From Herminiimonas sp. (GTDB lineage Bacteria; Pseudomonadota; Gammaproteobacteria; Burkholderiales; Burkholderiaceae), in NCBI GenBank assembly GCA_014377155.1, contig JACMQD010000047.1:1-6365 (forward strand): a DNA stretch of 6,365 bases. Reading direction: 5' to 3'. Position 1 is the first letter of the stretch, and each line of letters opens with the position of its first letter. The position numbers and the translations under genes are program-made. This document shows positions 6,307 through 6,365 of this stretch, in pieces. Below the pieces are notes generated by a model. It made no database searches, was not told the DNA's origin, and worked only from the letters and a program-made list of their open reading frames with translations.

Positions 6307-6365
6307 GTTCAGCAAAACAAAACAGCCACGGCATGCCGCTGATGGGACCGATCATGCTCGATGTC
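6303..6365 (+). CDS. nagZ: Beta-N-acetylhexosaminidase NagZ, N-terminal 21 residues only
   Basis: NagZ is a cytosolic family 3 glycosidase. It removes N-acetylglucosamine from GlcNAc-1,6-anhydroMurNAc (peptides) during peptidoglycan recycling, yielding the muropeptides that can signal AmpC beta-lactamase induction. Only 21 codons are in the window. After a polar lead of 13 residues ([13 protein letters not shown]) comes MGPIMLDV, which closely matches the very start of E. coli NagZ (MGPVMLDV as I recall it). The identification rests on this short match plus its position directly after acpS, a common arrangement in betaproteobacteria. The start overlaps the acpS stop and has a GGAG ribosome site. 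The catalytic residues lie beyond the window and cannot be checked. Confidence 0.85.
   Translation, partial: MSSAKQNSHGMPLMGPIMLDV

Overview
The window is one uninterrupted, all-plus-strand housekeeping operon from a Gram-negative proteobacterium. Gene order is lepA (3' part), lepB, a small DUF4845-type membrane protein gene, rnc, era, recO, pdxJ, acpS and the first 21 codons of nagZ. The order lepA-lepB-rnc-era-recO-pdxJ-acpS is the classical proteobacterial arrangement. The DUF4845 gene between lepB and rnc, nagZ directly after acpS, tails on RNase III and RecO and a GC content judged by eye to be in the low-to-mid 50s percent all suggest a betaproteobacterium (Burkholderiales, perhaps Oxalobacteraceae). 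That placement is inference from gene order and remembered protein similarity, not a search.

Layout. 1-990 is the C-terminal 329 residues of LepA/EF4. 987-1901 is signal peptidase I. 1915-2301 is a 128-residue single-pass membrane protein. 2328-3317 is RNase III with a tail of about 105 residues. 3314-4216 is the GTPase Era. 4227-5108 is RecO with an N-terminal extension of about 57 residues. 5124-5891 is PdxJ, 5914-6306 is AcpS, and nagZ runs from 6303 off the end. Three junctions are 4-base ATGA overlaps (lepA/lepB, rnc/era, acpS/nagZ). The largest gap between genes is 26 bases, so there is no gene-free stretch to describe. I found no convincing promoter or terminator, and transcription probably enters upstream of the window.

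How the genes work together. LepA, RNase III and Era all act on ribosome assembly or translation: LepA on the ribosome, RNase III on pre-rRNA cleavage, Era on 16S 3'-end maturation. LepB and the DUF4845 protein belong to the inner membrane. RecO is recombinational repair. PdxJ makes pyridoxine 5'-phosphate, AcpS activates acyl carrier protein for lipid synthesis, and NagZ recycles peptidoglycan. The common theme is growth-linked core functions rather than one pathway.

I see no mobile element, CRISPR array, RNA gene, toxin-antitoxin pair, defence system or other clearly undescribed system. The points most worth a second look are small: a prepilin-like N-terminus lacking Glu+5 in the DUF4845 protein; low-complexity tails on RNase III and RecO either side of Era; two 9-10 codon minicistrons that bridge the two largest gaps by stop/start overlaps; and two A-rich slippage candidates, in the DUF4845 gene and in acpS.
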